Assembly (NCBI RefSeq): GCF_002741015.1
Contig: NZ_CP016616.1
Location: forward strand, 5,544,501-5,608,500
Origin: Microvirga ossetica
GTDB lineage: Bacteria; Pseudomonadota; Alphaproteobacteria; Rhizobiales; Beijerinckiaceae
Reading direction: 5' to 3'
Length of the DNA stretch: 64,000 nucleotides
Part shown: positions 33,637 through 42,624 of the stretch, in pieces
Layout of the letters: every line of letters starts with the position of its first letter
How positions within the stretch are numbered: position 1 is the stretch's first letter
Made by a program: the position numbers and the translations under genes
Notes under the pieces: generated by a model
What the model was told of the DNA's origin: nothing
Seen by the model: the letters and a program-made list of their open reading frames with translations, nothing else
The model's database searches: none

Positions 33637-34035
33637 ATGGACAACAAGATGATCGTCCAACGGCTGGTGGACGAGGTCATCAATGGACGGCAACTCGACG
33701 TCCTCGACGAACTCTGCACGCCTGCGCTTGCCCCGAAGCTCAGGCTGGCCTTCATGCAATTCCTCGAGGCGTTCGGCGACTGGAGGCAGACGGTGGTCGA
33801 GCTGGTCGCGGAAGCGGACACTGTCGTGGCAAGGTTCCGCTGTGAGGGCACCCAGACCGGGGACTGGCTGGGGCTTCCGGCAACGGGACGTCGGATGAGG
33901 ATCGACGAGGTCTACTTCTTCAGGATCGAGAACGGCCGCATCGTGCGGCTCTGGGGCCTGGAAGACACGTGGACCCGCAGGCGGCAGCTCGCAGGCGAGG
34001 ATGCCCGTCTGGGCGAGCTCGGATCGTTGAGCTGA
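33637..34035 (+). CDS. SnoaL-like/ester cyclase-fold protein
   Basis: The 132-residue protein begins at ATG 33637, 21 bases after merR. It reads as an NTF2/SnoaL-like fold: MIVQRLVDEVINGRQLDVLD at the start, a strand with VVARFRCEGTQTGDWLGLPA and DEVYFFRIENGRIVRLWGLED near the end. Family members include polyketide cyclases and many proteins of unknown role. No link to metals is visible apart from its likely cotranscription with merR. Confidence 0.75.
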   Translation: MDNKMIVQRLVDEVINGRQLDVLDELCTPALAPKLRLAFMQFLEAFGDWRQTVVELVAEADTVVARFRCEGTQTGDWLGLPATGRRMRIDEVYFFRIENGRIVRLWGLEDTWTRRRQLAGEDARLGELGSLS

Positions 34036-34058
34036 GTCCAGACAGGCGGCTGGTACGC

Positions 34059-34793
34059 TTACTCGGCCGCTTTAACCTCGTGCCTCATGGCTTCCGCGGC
34101 GAGACGCTTGGCCTCTTTCTCCGCCGCGTCCCGGCGCTCGCTGTAGCGGTCGGTGAGGTAATCGGAGTGGTCGCAGGTCAGCAGCGTGAACTTCACCAGC
34201 TCCTCCATCACGTCCACGACGCGGTCATAGTAGGAGGACGGCTTCATGAGTCCGGCCTCGTCGAACTCCTGGAACGCCTTGGCGACCGAGGACTGGTTCG
34301 GGATCGTCACCATCCGCAACCAGCGCCCGAGCACCCTCAATTGGTTCACGGCATTGAACGACTGCGAGCCGCCGCAGACCTGCATGACGGCCAGCGTACG
34401 CCCTTGTGTTGGCCGCACCGAACCCGTTGCGAGCGGGATCCAGTCGATCTGCGCCTTCATCACCGCGCTCATGGCGCCGTGCCGTTCCGGGCTGCACCAG
34501 ACTTGGCCCTCGGACCAGAGCGATAGCTCGCGCAGCTCCTGCACCTTGGGATGGTCGCTGGCGGTGGCGTCGGGCAGCGGCAGCCCATGCGGATCGAACA
34601 CGCGCGTCTCGGCGCCGAAGTGCCGGAGCAGGCGCTCCGCCTCCAGCGTGAGGAAGCGACTGTAGGAGCGCTCCCGCAAGGATCCGTAGAGCAGCAGGAT
34701 GCGGGGCGGGTGCGTGGACACCCGCGATTGCTCCAGCTTGCCGAGGTCCGGAATGTCGAGGACCGAAAAGTCGACGTTGGGAAGATCACTCAC
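34059..34793 (-). CDS. arsH: ArsH NADPH:FMN oxidoreductase
   Basis: ArsH oxidises trivalent organoarsenicals and has quinone/azo reductase activity using NADPH and FMN. The 244-residue product has the flavodoxin-like FMN loop [20 protein letters not shown], then [20 protein letters not shown] and the conserved [20 protein letters not shown]. Length is normal. The GTG start at 34793 overlaps the aqpS end by eight bases, so it is the last gene of the operon arsR-arsC-arsC-aqpS-arsH. Confidence 0.93.
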   Translation of the reverse strand: MSDLPNVDFSVLDIPDLGKLEQSRVSTHPPRILLLYGSLRERSYSRFLTLEAERLLRHFGAETRVFDPHGLPLPDATASDHPKVQELRELSLWSEGQVWCSPERHGAMSAVMKAQIDWIPLATGSVRPTQGRTLAVMQVCGGSQSFNAVNQLRVLGRWLRMVTIPNQSSVAKAFQEFDEAGLMKPSSYYDRVVDVMEELVKFTLLTCDHSDYLTDRYSERRDAAEKEAKRLAAEAMRHEVKAAE

Positions 34794-35490
34794 CAGCCAT
34801 GGCTCCGGATTTCGACGGGGTCCGTACGGAACTCAGCAGCCACTGCATCAGTGCCATTGCTCCAAGGGCGCCCAGGACCTGCGCGACGATGAACATCGGC
34901 ACGTTGCCCGGCGCGATCCCCGCGAATGTGTTCGTCAATGCCCGGGCAATCGTCACGGCCGGGTTGGCGAACGAGGTCGAGGCGGTGAACCAATAGGCCG
35001 CCGTGATGTACAGTCCGACCGCATAGGGAATCGCCTCGATCCGGAAGCGCACGACCGTCAGGATCGTGACGAGCAGCCCGAAGGTGGCGACAAACTCGGC
35101 AAACCATTGCGCCGGCCCGGTCCGGGCAGTCGCGGCGAACTGGAGCAATGGTAGGTCGAACATGCCATGGGCGACCAGCGTGCCGAGGCAGCCGCCGACG
35201 ATCTGGGCCACCGTATAGGAGCCGACCTCGGGCCAGGGCAAGGCGCGATTGAGTCCCATGACGAGCGAGACCGCCGGGTTGAAGTGGGCACCGGAGATCG
35301 GCCCGAGGCCCAGGATCAGCACGGCCAGGATCGCACCGGTCGGGATCGTGTTGCCGAGCAGCGCCAGCGCCACGTTCCCACCGGCGAGCTTGTCGGCCAT
35401 GATCCCCGAGCCGACCACGGTGGCGACGAGCAATCCGGTCCCGAGCGCCTCGGCGGCGAGGCGCTGCGCAGGCGGGAATGTGTCCGTCAT
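34786..35490 (-). CDS. aqpS: aquaglyceroporin AqpS (arsenite channel)
   Basis: This 234-residue MIP-family channel has the two pore loops [11 protein letters not shown] (NPA 71-73) and TSFANPAVT (NPA 176-178) and six membrane segments. In rhizobial ars operons AqpS replaces ArsB: arsenate reduced inside leaves as neutral As(OH)3 down its gradient. The four-base overlap with arsC (ATGA) couples reduction to export. With an arsenite oxidase in the same island, extracellular As(III) can be drawn off by oxidation, which would keep the outward gradient. Confidence 0.92.
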   Translation of the reverse strand: MTDTFPPAQRLAAEALGTGLLVATVVGSGIMADKLAGGNVALALLGNTIPTGAILAVLILGLGPISGAHFNPAVSLVMGLNRALPWPEVGSYTVAQIVGGCLGTLVAHGMFDLPLLQFAATARTGPAQWFAEFVATFGLLVTILTVVRFRIEAIPYAVGLYITAAYWFTASTSFANPAVTIARALTNTFAGIAPGNVPMFIVAQVLGALGAMALMQWLLSSVRTPSKSGAMAGE

Positions 35491-35912
35491 GCGCTGGCCA
35501 CGCGCCGTCCGTGCTCGTCGACCACGCGCTCGCCGTCCTCTTTGACGAATTCACCCTGCTGCGGCGGCAGGAGATCGAGCACGGCTTCGGACGGCCGGCA
35601 CAGACGCACGCCCTTGGGGCTCATCACGATCGGGCGGTTGATCAGGATCGGGTGCGCCATCATGGCGTCGAGGAGTTGGTCGTCGGTCAGATCAGGGTTG
35701 TCGAGACCGAGCTCCTTGTAGGGCGTGCCCTTCTCGCGGATGACATCGCGGACCGGGATGCCCATGCGGTCGATGAGCTGCCGCAGCAGGAGCCGGGTCG
35801 GCGGCGTCTTCAGGTACTCGATGACGTGCGGCTCGATGCCGGCGTTGCGGATCATGGCCAGCGTGTTGCGCGACGTGCCGCAATCCGGGTTGTGGTAGAT
35901 GATGACGTCCAT
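35487..35912 (-). CDS. arsC: arsenate reductase ArsC, glutaredoxin-dependent type
   Basis: The 141-residue enzyme starts MDVIIYHNPDCGTSRNTLAM, with catalytic Cys11 in HNPDCGTSR. Later conserved parts are YLKTPPTRLLLRQLIDRMG, REKGTPYKELGLDNPDLTDD and the arginine-bearing HPILINRPIVMSPKGVRLCRP. This is the R773-like family that uses glutathione and glutaredoxin to reduce As(V) to As(III). It overlaps aqpS by four bases and follows the second reductase by eight. Confidence 0.93.
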   Translation of the reverse strand: MDVIIYHNPDCGTSRNTLAMIRNAGIEPHVIEYLKTPPTRLLLRQLIDRMGIPVRDVIREKGTPYKELGLDNPDLTDDQLLDAMMAHPILINRPIVMSPKGVRLCRPSEAVLDLLPPQQGEFVKEDGERVVDEHGRRVASA

Positions 35913-35920
35913 GGGGCACC

Positions 35921-36463
35921 TCAGGTGGAGCGGCGGTCGAAGGGAGGCACCGTGCCGGAGGTCGCGCCCTCCAGGCGGCCGATCTCCTTCAGGTGATGGG
36001 TGAGGGCGATCTCGTCGAGGCTCGTCATCGGCAGGGCCATGAAGACGGAAATCCGGTTCTTGAGGAACTTGAAGGCCTGGACGAAGGCCCGTTCCTTCTC
36101 GATGTCCGGACCCTGGATCGCTGCGGGATCCTCGATGCCCCAGTGGGCCGTCATCGGCTGGCCGGGCCAGACCGGGCAGGCCTCGCCCGCGGCGTTGTCG
36201 CAGACGGTGAACACGAAATCCATCGCGGGCGCGTCCGGCTTCGCGAACTCGTCCCAGTTCTTCGACCGATAGCCGTCGGAGGGATAGTCGAAGCTGTCGA
36301 GCACCTTCAGGGCGAACGGGTTGACCCGACCCTTGGGTTGGCTGCCGGCCGAGAAGGCGTTGAAGCGGCCGGCGCCGTCCTTGCGCAGGATGCCCTCGGC
36401 CATGATCGAGCGGGCGGAGTTGCCCGTGCACAGGAACAGCACGTTGTAGGGGCGGTCAGCCAT
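35921..36463 (-). CDS. arsC: arsenate reductase of the low-molecular-weight phosphatase type
   Basis: The ATG at 36463 has AAGGAGA six bases upstream and gives 180 residues. The P-loop is VLFLCTGNSARS (C12-x5-R18), and the DP acid is in HWGIEDPAA (D112). Cys88 and Cys96 in FTVCDNAAGEACPVWPG could serve as the redox cysteines that relay to thioredoxin, similar to but spaced one residue wider than the S. aureus pair. This second, unrelated arsenate reductase lies directly before the glutaredoxin type, which is a common doublet in rhizobial operons. Confidence 0.9.
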   Translation of the reverse strand: MADRPYNVLFLCTGNSARSIMAEGILRKDGAGRFNAFSAGSQPKGRVNPFALKVLDSFDYPSDGYRSKNWDEFAKPDAPAMDFVFTVCDNAAGEACPVWPGQPMTAHWGIEDPAAIQGPDIEKERAFVQAFKFLKNRISVFMALPMTSLDEIALTHHLKEIGRLEGATSGTVPPFDRRST

Positions 36464-36812
36464 CGGCTTTCTCCTTCGGAGGGCAGCAGGGGGTGAGGGC
36501 ATCGATCAAGGGTGCGCACACATCCGGGTGTCCGCCGCAGCAATCCCGGAGCAGGAAGGTCACCGCCTCGCGGAGCCCATCAAGGTCGGCCCGGTAGATG
36601 ATCGAGCGGCTCCGGCGCTCGGAGCGGACGAGCCCTGCGCGCGACAGGATACCCAGGTGCGAGGACATGGTGTTGTGCGGGACGGCGAGCTCACGGGCGA
36701 TGTCGCCGGCGGGCAGTCCGTCGGGCTCGTGCTTCACCAAGAGCCGGAACACGTCGAGGCGGGTCGGCTGGGCAAGGGCCGCGAGGGCCAGGATGACGTT
36801 CTCTGATTCCAT
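36456..36812 (-). CDS. arsR: ArsR-family repressor of the arsC-aqpS-arsH operon
   Basis: The 118-residue repressor starts at ATG 36812. The recognition region is ELAVPHNTMSSHLGILSRAG with the wing LVRSERRSRSIIYRA. The C-terminal RDCCGGHPDVCAPLIDALTP and the following CC give C91, C92, C99, C109 and C110 as metalloid ligands, and there is no ELCVCDL motif. The stop overlaps the next gene by eight bases. The ribosome site is weak; a longer start at 36848 is possible. Confidence 0.9.
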   Translation of the reverse strand: MESENVILALAALAQPTRLDVFRLLVKHEPDGLPAGDIARELAVPHNTMSSHLGILSRAGLVRSERRSRSIIYRADLDGLREAVTFLLRDCCGGHPDVCAPLIDALTPCCPPKEKADG

Positions 36813-37139
36813 GCGTCGAGACTTATGGAAATATAGGCGCTGGGTCAAGGGGCCTGGGATCGTGCGAGTGGGATCTACCGAACGCCAAGCGATCCCCAGG
36901 GAGGCCGGATTCCCTCCGATGAATTGAGCAGGCAGGTTGCTCCGGTCGCAGCGCCTGTGACGGCTGCCCAGACAGGAGGCGGCAGGGGGCGTCCTCGAGC
37001 GCTTCCGGGGCTGTTCGGCGGCTAGAGGTGCCGTAGCAGCGGGAGTTGCTCATCGATCCCGTCGGATGGTGCGGCTGCCACTTCCCAAAACGTGCTATCG
37101 TCAGGCTGTACGAGCTGGGCGCTCCACGGGGAGGCCGTC
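36813..37139. other. intergenic region with the ars promoter area
   Basis: This 327-base divergent gap separates arsR (minus) from the DUF1194 gene (plus). ATGGAAATATAGG near 36825-36837 contains the GGAAAT half-site seen at the other arsR dyads and is the likely operator zone. I see no other element or ORF. Confidence 0.45.
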
Positions 37140-37901
37140 ATGCCGCGGCGACATCACGGCGCGTGCCTGAGTCTATCCTTGGCCTGCCTCTGGGGTGGCG
37201 CCGTCGCCGCATCCGAGACGACACTCGACCTTGCCCTCGTACTCGCCGTGGACGTGTCGTCCTCGATGGCGCCGGCCGAGCAGGCGCTTCAGCGCTCGGG
37301 CTTTATCGAGGCATTTCGCTCATCGGCGGTCCACAAGGCCATCGCCAGGGGATCCCTCGGCCGCATTGCCGTCGCCTATGTCGAATGGTCGGGAGCCGAT
37401 GAGCAGACCGTCCTCGTGCCGTGGACCGTGATCGACGGACCGGACGCGGCGCGGACCTTTGCGTCCGAGCTCAAGCGCCAGCCAATCCGCCAAGGCAGCA
37501 TGACCTCGATTTCTGGTGTGATCGGCTTCAGCATGAAGCTTTTCGCCGATCTCATGGACAGGCCAGCGCGGCGGGTGATCGATGTCTCGGGTGACGGCCC
37601 GAACAACGATGGCCCCAAGGTCAGGCCCGTGCGCGATCATGCCGTGGCCGAGGGCATCACGATCAATGGGCTGACAATCCGGATCCCGGAGATGGTGAGC
37701 GGCTGGGAGTTCGGTGACCTGGACCGATACTACGCGGACTGCGTCATCGGAGGAGTCGGCGCGTTCATGATCCCGCTCCGCCAGGCCGACCAGTTCCCGT
37801 CCGTCATCAAGACCAAGGTCCTGCGCGAAATCGCCGAACCTGGCCCATCGCCGCTCGTCCTTCATGCCGGAGCACAGGCCGATTGCCTCTCAGGCGAGTA
37901 G
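37140..37901 (+). CDS. DUF1194 VWA-like exported protein
   Basis: The 253-residue precursor starts at ATG 37140 after GGGGAGG. A signal peptide covers ~1-26 (ACLSLSLACLWGGAVAA). The mature part has a von Willebrand A-type MIDAS motif LVLAVDVSSSMAP and the family text VIDVSGDGPNNDG, where DUF1194 proteins are conserved, then TINGLTIR. It is likely a periplasmic metal-dependent adhesion-type domain; partner unknown. It stands alone beside the ars operon. Confidence 0.85.
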   Translation: MPRRHHGACLSLSLACLWGGAVAASETTLDLALVLAVDVSSSMAPAEQALQRSGFIEAFRSSAVHKAIARGSLGRIAVAYVEWSGADEQTVLVPWTVIDGPDAARTFASELKRQPIRQGSMTSISGVIGFSMKLFADLMDRPARRVIDVSGDGPNNDGPKVRPVRDHAVAEGITINGLTIRIPEMVSGWEFGDLDRYYADCVIGGVGAFMIPLRQADQFPSVIKTKVLREIAEPGPSPLVLHAGAQADCLSGE

Positions 37902-38020
37902 CGCCGCAAGGACGAGGCAGCGTGGGGAGGTGAAGGGAACCCTTGAGGCCACTCGTTGCCGGCATTGTCCGATCGGCCTCGTTGCGCGGGGAGGATACGG
38001 GAATTCACCCGATCCGAGCG

Positions 38021-38680
38021 TTATTGGTTGGCGGTCATGGTCGGCGACGTCCGGCCGCCGAGCGAGGCCCAGGTCGAGCCGGAATCGCCCTCACGCTTGA
38101 TGTAGATGTAGCCGGTCTTGTGCCACGGCAGGATGGCATTGCGCTTGTTGTCGAGGATGAAGTCGCCGCGGTTGGTGCGCACCATCATCACAGCGTGTCC
38201 GGCACCTTCCTCGTCGAAGACGACGGTCATGCGCATGGCGCGGCGCGGGAAGCCGGCCTCGACCAGCTTCTTGCGTTTGACGAGCTGGTAGTCCTCGCAG
38301 TCGCCGTAGCCGTCCTCGGCGAAGTCCCAGATGTCCTCGATGCCCCGGTGATCCTTGTCGGTCTTCGCCTTGATCGCGCCGTTCACCTGCTGGTTGACCC
38401 GATTCAGGGTCTGCCAGTCCTTCGCCGTCAGCTCGATGGTGGCCGGCTCATCTGGGTCAACGGCGCACTCTGACGGATTCTGCTCGCAGAAGCGGATCCA
38501 GCCCAGGATCGGCTTGGCGGTGCCGACCCTTGCCACCGGCTGCGTGATGCTTGGCAGGATGCTTCGGGTCTGCGCCTGCGCTGCCGCGGCGGTGACGGTC
38601 AGGACGAGGGCGGCGGCGAAACGGAACGCGCTCCTGGAAAAGGACCGAACGCCCAGAAGCCCGAAAAGAGGTTGCCGCAT
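38021..38680 (-). CDS. BTLCP-type transglutaminase-like cysteine peptidase
   Basis: The 219-residue exported protein (start ATG 38680; GTG 38689 is an alternative) has a signal peptide ending near AAAQAQ. The catalytic triad is readable: Cys in DGYGDCEDYQLVKRKKL, His in EGAGHAVMMVRTNRG, and Asp in DFILDNKRNAI. This is the bacterial transglutaminase-like cysteine proteinase family, whose LapG member cleaves a surface adhesin under cyclic-di-GMP control. No LapD or adhesin gene is nearby, so a LapG role is only possible. Confidence 0.85.
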   Translation of the reverse strand: MRQPLFGLLGVRSFSRSAFRFAAALVLTVTAAAAQAQTRSILPSITQPVARVGTAKPILGWIRFCEQNPSECAVDPDEPATIELTAKDWQTLNRVNQQVNGAIKAKTDKDHRGIEDIWDFAEDGYGDCEDYQLVKRKKLVEAGFPRRAMRMTVVFDEEGAGHAVMMVRTNRGDFILDNKRNAILPWHKTGYIYIKREGDSGSTWASLGGRTSPTMTANQ

Positions 38681-39027
38681 TGCCCCCACCGATGTGCCGT
38701 TAAGGATCTGTTCATAAAGCCTGACACGGCGGATCGGCGGCGCTCAAGGCAAAAGTTAAACAAAAGTTAACAGGTCGCACCCGGGTTGGTTCCGAAACTT
38801 CCGTCAGCCGGATCCTGCGCGCAATGTCGCGGCGGTGATGTGTCTCGCGGTGGGCACCAGGCGGTTCCGGACGCGGCAACCCGGGAGGCAGAAGCCGAAC
38901 CCTTGGGACCTCCGCCGCATGATCACGAATGCGTGCAATCCTCTTTGGGCGTTGACGCGCACGCCCGGGCTGCGTTCGTGTAGGAACCCGGCAACGGGCC
39001 ATGCCTCACAGCATGTGGAGGGCATCC
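38681..39027. other. intergenic region with an 11-base direct repeat
   Basis: The 347-base gap between divergent genes contains two copies of CAAAAGTTAA (38750-38759 and 38761-38770), spaced exactly one helical turn, upstream of the peptidase gene on the minus strand. This could be a regulator site. Nothing else stands out. Confidence 0.4.
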
Positions 39028-39624
39028 ATGCGTTCATCCTTGATGGGGGCGTTCGGCGCTCTCGCCATTTTCCCGGCACTTGCCCAGACCCCGGAGGGAA
39101 CGCCCACCCGCATCCGCGGGACGGTCGACCGGATTGAGGGGCAGACCCTGCTCGTCAGGACACTCTCGGGTCAAGGCGTCCCGGTCACCATGGGGCCGGA
39201 TTTTGCCGTCAGCGGTGTGGTGCAGCGCAGCCTGTCCGACATCAAGGCCGGCGACTACATCGCCTCGACCTCCGTGAGCGGGCCCGACGGAAAGCTGCGG
39301 GCGCTCGAGGTCCACTTCCTGCCGCCAGGAGCCGGGGAGGGGCAATTCGCCTGGGATCTGGCACCCGGCAGCCTGATGACCAATGCCACGGTAGCGGGAG
39401 TGGCGACTGCCCCGCAAGGACAGGTGCTGAAGGTGACCTACAAGGGCCAGGAGGCAGAGATCACCGTTCCGCCCGACGTCCCGGTGGTCGCCTTCGTGCC
39501 CGGGGACATGAGCTTGGTGAAGCCCGGCGCGGCGATCTTCCTCTTTGGCCGCCGGAGCCACGATGGCTCGGTGTCGGCGACCCGCGCCACCTTGGAGAAG
39601 GATGGGGTCAAGCCGCCGATGTGA
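39028..39624 (+). CDS. exported DUF5666-like protein
   Basis: The ATG at 39028 follows GGAGGG by five bases and gives 198 residues. A signal peptide covers ~1-16 (LMGAFGALAIFPALAQ). The mature protein is strand-rich: RIRGTVDRIEGQTLLVRTLS, then SDIKAGDYIASTSVSGPDGK, then EITVPPDVPVVAFVPGDMSL. The first repeat resembles the DUF5666 OB-like fold of periplasmic proteins. Function unknown. It precedes the MBL gene by 31 bases and they probably form one transcript. Confidence 0.72.
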   Translation: MRSSLMGAFGALAIFPALAQTPEGTPTRIRGTVDRIEGQTLLVRTLSGQGVPVTMGPDFAVSGVVQRSLSDIKAGDYIASTSVSGPDGKLRALEVHFLPPGAGEGQFAWDLAPGSLMTNATVAGVATAPQGQVLKVTYKGQEAEITVPPDVPVVAFVPGDMSLVKPGAAIFLFGRRSHDGSVSATRATLEKDGVKPPM

Positions 39625-39655
39625 GAGGGACCGTTCAGGCAGTCAGGAGAGGGTC

Positions 39656-40561
39656 ATGAGCAAGATCGCAACATTGGGATCGATTCTGGGTTTGCTGCTG
39701 CTCGCGTCAGGGCAGACGGAGGCCCAAACCGACTATTCCAAGGTCGAGATGAAGACCACCGACCTTGGGCACCGGACCTACATGATCGAAGGAATGGGCG
39801 GCAACATCACCGCCGCGGTGGGCGATGATGGTGTCATCCTGGTCGACGGCCAGTTCGCACCGCTGCATGACAAGATCCAGGCGGCGGTCGCGGCCGTCTC
39901 GAAGGAGCCAATCCGCTATCTCGTCAACACGCACTACCATGGCGATCATACCGGCGGCAACGAGGGCTTCGCCAAGGACGGCGCTGTCGTGACGGCGCAT
40001 GAGAATGTCGCCAAGCGGCTGAGCGCCGGAACCACCAACGGATTGACCGGCGCCAAGACTCCGCCCGCGCCGCAGGCGGCGATCCCGACCCGAACCTACA
40101 CGACGGATCTGACACTGAGCATCCAGGGGCGCAAGGCGGATCTGAAACACCCCGTCAACGCCCACACCGATGGCGACACCTATGTGTATTTTGCCGATGC
40201 GAATGTCCTGGCGACGGGCGACATCGTGTCGTTGGGCACGCGCTATCCCAACATCGACTTCGCCAACGGCGGCACCATCGACGGCATGATCGCGGCAACG
40301 GACATCTACCTCAATCTCGCTAATGATGGGACGAAGATCGTCCCGGGTCATGGACCACTGATCAACAAGGCGGGGCTCGCGACCTACCGGGACATGCTCA
40401 TGACGGCGCGGGACCGCGTCGCAAAGCTGGAAGCGGACGGCAAAAGTGTCGATGAGGCGGTTGCGGCCAAGCCCTTGGCGGACATCGGCGCCGGGATCGG
40501 AGCGAACGAGGAGCAGAATGCGAACTTCGTGCGCGTCATTTATCGCTCGCTCAAGCCGTAG
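39656..40561 (+). CDS. exported metallo-beta-lactamase-fold hydrolase
   Basis: The 301-residue precursor starts at ATG 39656 behind AGGAGAGGG. A signal peptide covers ~1-24 (ILGLLLLASGQTEA). Zinc ligands are H93, H95, D97 and H98 in NTHYHGDHTGG, the His in VNAHTDGDTYVYF, the Asp in VLATGDIVS, and the His in IVPGHGP. This fits the exported subclass of MBL proteins with two zinc ions; whether it is a lactamase, lactonase or other hydrolase is not visible. It is likely cotranscribed with the gene at 39028. Confidence 0.83.
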   Translation: MSKIATLGSILGLLLLASGQTEAQTDYSKVEMKTTDLGHRTYMIEGMGGNITAAVGDDGVILVDGQFAPLHDKIQAAVAAVSKEPIRYLVNTHYHGDHTGGNEGFAKDGAVVTAHENVAKRLSAGTTNGLTGAKTPPAPQAAIPTRTYTTDLTLSIQGRKADLKHPVNAHTDGDTYVYFADANVLATGDIVSLGTRYPNIDFANGGTIDGMIAATDIYLNLANDGTKIVPGHGPLINKAGLATYRDMLMTARDRVAKLEADGKSVDEAVAAKPLADIGAGIGANEEQNANFVRVIYRSLKP

Positions 40562-40610
40562 CCCGTGGATTGAAACGGGATCCTTCAGCGGCATCGAGGC
40601 TCGTGGTGCC

Positions 40611-40878
40611 TCATCGTTTGGGCACGACCGTGATCGTGAGCAGGCCATCGGCCCCTTGATCGAACGCCAGCGAGTAGCAGGCCTTGATGCCGTCGCCCTC
40701 GCTCTGCCCATCGCGGAGGGCCATCCCGGGCAAGTCCGAAAGCAACCAGGATCTCCGGTCGGGTTACAAGCCCGGCATCGAAGATTTCCATCGTTGCCCC
40801 CAATGTTGCGGTGGCCTCGGTGACGCGGTCATGCACATCGCCCGTGGCATCGGATGCCATGAGGTCCGTTGCGATCAT
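40611..40878 (-). pseudogene. frameshifted small conserved protein
   Basis: The minus-strand frame from ATG 40878 reads MIATDLMASDATGDVHDRVT and EIFDAGLVTRPEILVAFGLA. The frame then drifts, and the expected continuation appears one frame over as MALRDGQSEGDGIKACYSLA with the end LLTITVVPKR and a stop at 40611. A one-base insertion near 40727 would join the two into an ~89-residue protein. I do not know the family. It is either a decayed gene or a sequencing slip in a run of G. Confidence 0.5.
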
Positions 40879-41070
40879 GATTTCGCTTGTCCCGGGCGGC
40901 CTGGGCCGACCGGTGGCGACAAGGGAAGCTCGCGCTGACGAGAAGCGGCATTCGGCCGGTTCGCGCTTCCCTCATCGTTCGAGTTCGAAGGGCGGCCACC
41001 GGTTTGACCGTGAAGACCATTCCGCTCCAACTATGGGACCTGGGCTGGGTTCGAAATCGCACGGTGGAGG

Positions 41071-42099
41071 ATGATGGACCTGGATCAACTGGCACGGACC
41101 GCCGCAGCCATGGTGCAGCCCGGCAAGGGCATTCTGGCTGCCGATGAAAGCTCGGGGACGATCAAGAAGCGCTTCGATGCCATCGGCGTCGAGGCCACCC
41201 CCGACAACCGACGCGACTACCGCGAGCTTCTCTTCCGCGCGACGGACGCGATGAAGAACTACATCTCCGGCACCATCCTCTATGACGAGACGATCCGGCA
41301 GACCGCCAGCGACGGGACGCCGCTGGTCAAGCTCGTCGAGCAGGCGGGTGCCATCCCCGGCATCAAGGTGGACCTGGGGGCCAAGCCCTTGCCATTCTGC
41401 CCCGGCGAGACGGTCACGGAAGGCCTCGACGGTTTGCGTGAGCGCCTGACGGAGTATTCCGGCCTCGGCGCCCGCTTTGCGAAATGGCGCGCGGTCATCG
41501 ATGTCGGCGAGGGCATCCCGAGCTGGACGGCGGTGACAGCCAATGCCCATGCGCTCGCGCGCTACGCGGCGCTCTGCCAGGAGCAGGACGTGGTGCCGAT
41601 CGTCGAGCCCGAGGTCCTGATGGACGGCGCGCACGACCTCGATCGCTGCGCCACTGTGACGGAGTTCGTGCTCAAGACCGTCTTCCGGGAATTGTACGAG
41701 CAGCGGGTCGTGCTCGAGGGCATGGTGCTGAAGCCCAACATGGTGATTGCCGGCAAGACATCGTCCCGGCAGGCCTCCGTGGACGAGGTCGCCGAGAAGA
41801 CCCTCATGGTGCTGAAGCGCTGCGTGCCATCCGCCGTGCCCGGCATCGCGTTCCTCTCAGGCGGCCAGTCGGACGAGGAGGCGACCGCCCATCTCGATGC
41901 CATGAACCGGATCGGCGGGGCGCCCTGGCGGCTGACCTTTTCCTATGGCCGCGCCCTTCAGGCGGCGCCCCAGAAGGCATGGTCCGGCAAGCCGGACAAT
42001 GTCGCCGTGGCCCGGCGCGCCTTCTCTCACCGCGCCAGGATGAACGGCCTGGCCTCGATGGGGCAGTGGACGAAGGAGCTGGAGGAAAGGGTGGCCTGA
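41071..42099 (+). CDS. class I fructose-bisphosphate aldolase
   Basis: This 342-residue enzyme splits fructose 1,6-bisphosphate by Schiff-base chemistry. Family text: PGKGILAADESSGTIKKRF at the N-terminus, GAIPGIKVDLGAKPLPF, then VVPIVEPEVLMDG, and the Schiff-base lysine in VLEGMVLKPNMVIAGK; GIAFLSGGQSDEEATAHLDA is also conserved. The start is ATG 41071 or the adjacent ATG 41074, with GGTGGAGG close by. It is a housekeeping enzyme with no evident link to its neighbours. Confidence 0.93.
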   Translation: MMDLDQLARTAAAMVQPGKGILAADESSGTIKKRFDAIGVEATPDNRRDYRELLFRATDAMKNYISGTILYDETIRQTASDGTPLVKLVEQAGAIPGIKVDLGAKPLPFCPGETVTEGLDGLRERLTEYSGLGARFAKWRAVIDVGEGIPSWTAVTANAHALARYAALCQEQDVVPIVEPEVLMDGAHDLDRCATVTEFVLKTVFRELYEQRVVLEGMVLKPNMVIAGKTSSRQASVDEVAEKTLMVLKRCVPSAVPGIAFLSGGQSDEEATAHLDAMNRIGGAPWRLTFSYGRALQAAPQKAWSGKPDNVAVARRAFSHRARMNGLASMGQWTKELEERVA

Positions 42100-42141
42100 G
42101 CGTGGCCGGATCAATGGCCGCGCCTGGTGCCGCGCCTGCCG

Positions 42142-42624
42142 TCAAAGGACCTGGGGACCCCTGTATCGGGCGAAGGTGCTCTGGCCCGCCGGACCGAACA
42201 GGACGACGGCGTAGGTGTCGTCCTCGACGCCCTCGACCTCCATCCCGGGCGAGCCGGCGGGCATGCCGGGAACGGCGAGACCCTTCGCCTGGGGTTTCTC
42301 GACCAGCAGTCGCTTGATCGCGTCCGCGGGCACATGGCCCTCGATGACGTAGCCGTCGATTTCGGCAGAGTGGCAGGAGGCAAGGTCCTGCGGCACGCCA
42401 AGGCGGACCTTCACGCGGTTGATCTCGGAGGTCTCGATCACCTCCGCGGTGAATCCGGCCTGGCGCAGGTGGTCGACCCAGCCGGTGCAGCAGCCGCAGG
42501 TCGGATCCGTGGTCACGACGATCCTCGGCAGGTCCTGTGCCCACGCGTTGCGATGGCCGGACAGGATGGTGGAAGCGGCGAGTGCGGTCAGCACGGCGCG
42601 GCGGCTCAGGGACGTGACGGTCAT
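42142..42624 (-). CDS. DUF411 exported metal-binding protein
   Basis: The 160-residue precursor starts at ATG 42624 behind AAGGAGGG. It has a signal peptide (SLSRRAVLTALAASTILSG, possibly Tat) and the family motif TTDPTCGCCTGWVDHLRQAG with C43, C45 and C46. A second site is LASCHSAEIDGYVIEGHVPA. DUF411 proteins are periplasmic copper-linked proteins that often accompany copper resistance genes. None are adjacent here, but the protein suits the thiophilic-metal theme of the island. It converges with the aldolase gene. Confidence 0.87.
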   Translation of the reverse strand: MTVTSLSRRAVLTALAASTILSGHRNAWAQDLPRIVVTTDPTCGCCTGWVDHLRQAGFTAEVIETSEINRVKVRLGVPQDLASCHSAEIDGYVIEGHVPADAIKRLLVEKPQAKGLAVPGMPAGSPGMEVEGVEDDTYAVVLFGPAGQSTFARYRGPQVL

